From positions 11,118 to 75,117 of the forward strand of contig DASZTG010000031.1 of the NCBI GenBank assembly GCA_035548375.1: a stretch of 64,000 nt of DNA, given 5' to 3'. Source of the DNA: JACQAP01 sp035548375. Lineage in GTDB: Bacteria > Pseudomonadota > Gammaproteobacteria > Burkholderiales > JACQAP01. Positions 62,490-64,000 of this stretch are shown piece by piece (position 1 is the first letter of the stretch; each line of letters opens with the position of its first letter). The notes under the pieces are model-generated. The model did no database searches and was not told the origin of the DNA. It worked only from the letters and a program-made list of their open reading frames with translations. The position numbers and the translations under genes were made by a program.

Positions 62490-64000
62490 TCAGCGCAGGA
62501 CGTCGGACGCTTCGGCCTCGCCGATGATCTGGTCGGCGTCTTCGGGCAACAGGAATCGTTGCGATTGCAGCTTTCTCGCCGAGGCCGCGATTTTCGCGAC
62601 ATAGGCTTCATGGGATCCGTAGAGTTCTTCCAGCGAAGGTCGCGGGTCGCGGGCGGCTTCGCCCTGCGCCTTCGTTTTCGCCAGGGGAATCGTCGAACCG
62701 AGCAGGTCGCAAAGGTCAGGGCCGCCAAAGTCCCTGGTGCGCGTGTTCCAGCCCAGCAAGGTAGCGACAGGCACGTCGACGTAGGGATGGCGAATGCCGG
62801 CGATGTCGTTGCCGATGTTGTCGACCTGGGGTACGAGCACCTTGTGCGTGGCGCGGGTCTCGGGAATCAGCAGGTCGATGATGCCGGCGTTGTTCCTCAC
62901 GCGCGGACCGAAGTCGCGGTCGCCGGACCCGTTGTGCAGGCCCGAGAACGCAACGCCCGGGATCGCGGGAAGGGCGACATCGGCGGGGGCGACCAGGGTG
63001 TGGTCGCCGATTTTCGGCACGCGCGAATCCGGCGGCGCGACGTCCTTCCTGACCCAATCGTCGAGGTCGGCCACCAGCGCGCGCAGCAGCGGCCCGGGGT
63101 GCGTGGTATTGCTGGGTTGCTCGCATTGCTTGTCGGCGATGCCGTGATTCGGTGCGTCGCCCTTGAGGCCGCCGTGCTGCATGCTCGAAATCAAATAGCG
63201 GCGCACTTTAGGTGATTCGTTGAAGTCCATGCTGCCGCCTTCGCTGGCCCCCGTCAGCGACGCGCGGAATTGCCAGAACTCGTTCGACGTGTCCGTATGG
63301 ATGATTTTGGGATCGGTCATCGGCCGCTTCAGGATGCCGTCGGGACTGTTCGTGAACGGGTTGATGCGCACGCCGTACTGGCGCGGGAAATTCGTGTCCG
63401 GCACGTAGCGTTCGCGGTGCTGTTGCGTGAACGGATTCGGTTGCGCGAACCGGTAGTTCAAATACAGCTTTTGCACCCCGGCGACGTGGATGTGCATGCC
63501 CTGGCAAACCTGGCGTTCCTGCTCGTCGACGTTGAATCCCTGGTACAGGAAATCGCGCAGGTACATGCCGGAGGAGGAAATGCCCTGGCAAAGCACGGTC
63601 TTGATTCCGAACACGGGGTTGGGCGTGCCCGCGGCATCCTTCTCGTCGTTTTTCAGGAAGGATACGAAGTCGCGCGTCGTCACGTAACCCAGTCCCATGA
63701 CCGGCGAATCGGTCGCCCGGTAGATCAAGTGGTAGTTGCGGTCATTTCGAAAGCCGTCCTTGAGACAGATGTGTTGCGTGCTGGGTTTGCCCGGCCAGCC
63801 GTCCGGGCAATTCGCGAAGGCCCACTCGTGCGCGGGCACCGCCTCGCCTCGCGGGATGTCGGGGCCGGACGGTTTCACCGAGTCCGTGGACAGCACATAC
63901 AGTTCCGCTTGTGCCTCGGCTTTGTCAGTTGAAACGGCGGGATAGGATTTGAATGCGGTGCCCCCGGAAAGCGGCAGCGACCAGGGCTTGCCGCCGTTGA
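62490..64000 (-). CDS. Alpha/beta hydrolase domain protein, N-terminus outside the window
   Basis: The frame is open from the stop at 62490 through the right edge; the first visible residues are NGGKPWSLPLSGGTAFKSYP, so the start lies beyond 64000. The segment QGISSSGMYLRDFLYQGFNVDE has the nucleophile-elbow pattern (Ser near GISSSG) of the large hydrolases annotated as alpha/beta hydrolase domain-containing. A late HNGSGDRDFGPR and GIRHPYVDVPVATLLGWN also fit. Substrate unknown. 72 bp upstream of asmA on the same strand. Confidence 0.85.
   Translation of the reverse strand, partial: NGGKPWSLPLSGGTAFKSYPAVSTDKAEAQAELYVLSTDSVKPSGPDIPRGEAVPAHEWAFANCPDGWPGKPSTQHICLKDGFRNDRNYHLIYRATDSPVMGLGYVTTRDFVSFLKNDEKDAAGTPNPVFGIKTVLCQGISSSGMYLRDFLYQGFNVDEQERQVCQGMHIHVAGVQKLYLNYRFAQPNPFTQQHRERYVPDTNFPRQYGVRINPFTNSPDGILKRPMTDPKIIHTDTSNEFWQFRASLTGASEGGSMDFNESPKVRRYLISSMQHGGLKGDAPNHGIADKQCEQPSNTTHPGPLLRALVADLDDWVRKDVAPPDSRVPKIGDHTLVAPADVALPAIPGVAFSGLHNGSGDRDFGPRVRNNAGIIDLLIPETRATHKVLVPQVDNIGNDIAGIRHPYVDVPVATLLGWNTRTRDFGGPDLCDLLGSTIPLAKTKAQGEAARDPRPSLEELYGSHEAYVAKIAASARKLQSQRFLLPEDADQIIGEAEASDVLR

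Overview
The window is dense, GC-rich bacterial chromosome with a betaproteobacterial flavour. Supporting signs are a UrtABCDE urea transporter joined to a UreDABCEFG urease, a LexA/ImuA/ImuB/DnaE2 mutagenesis cassette, NikR with HupE/UreJ-type nickel proteins, and long runs of overlapping co-directional genes. I see no rRNA, tRNA, CRISPR array, insertion sequence or prophage. Both edges cut a gene: a TreS-maltokinase fusion on the left and an alpha/beta hydrolase domain protein on the right.

Layout: (1) 1-8.8 kb, glycogen/trehalose operon treS(-mak)-glgX-treZ-treY, then an MscS channel; together they suggest osmotic adaptation. (2) 9.9-16.4 kb on the minus strand, a stressosome module rsbR-rsbS-rsbT, an RsbT-like ATPase/PP2C phosphatase, and two hybrid histidine kinases. 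(3) 16.7-21 kb, small exported proteins, a LysR regulator, a glyoxalase-fold protein and an OYE-type flavin oxidoreductase. (4) 20.9-24.9 kb, a nickel unit: nikR divergent from a TonB-dependent receptor and two HupE/UreJ-like membrane proteins, with a very good sigma70 promoter in a strikingly AT-rich gap. (5) 25-27.9 kb, a PatB/MalY-like lyase, a UdgX-type uracil-DNA glycosylase and a YihY/BrkB membrane protein. (6) 27.9-34.7 kb on the minus strand, lexA, a SANT/Myb-like small protein, imuA, imuB and dnaE2, with an SOS box before lexA. (7) 35.1-46.1 kb, the urea island urtABCDE-ureDABC-ureEFG in one direction, preceded by a near-consensus sigma54 promoter and two NtrC-like sites. (8) 46.1-50.3 kb, a patatin, small exported proteins, an exported methyltransferase-like protein, an M20 amidohydrolase and a cupin. 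(9) 50.4-54.7 kb, fhs, an SDR and a GltD-like Fe-S flavoprotein. (10) 54.9-64 kb, an HNH nuclease, an M48 lipoprotein protease, a CtpA-type protease, a giant AsmA protein and the truncated hydrolase.

How parts fit: nickel acquired by region 4 would feed the urease of region 7, whose nitrogen-limitation control is written upstream of urtA. The LexA cassette is an inducible mutagenic repair unit. The most unusual recurring signal is a set of six short inverted-repeat elements built from reiterated 8-10 bp units. All six lie in gaps between co-directional genes that look co-transcribed: OYE/VOC, imuA/imuB, SANT gene/imuA, lexA/SANT gene, ureA/ureB and ureF/ureG.
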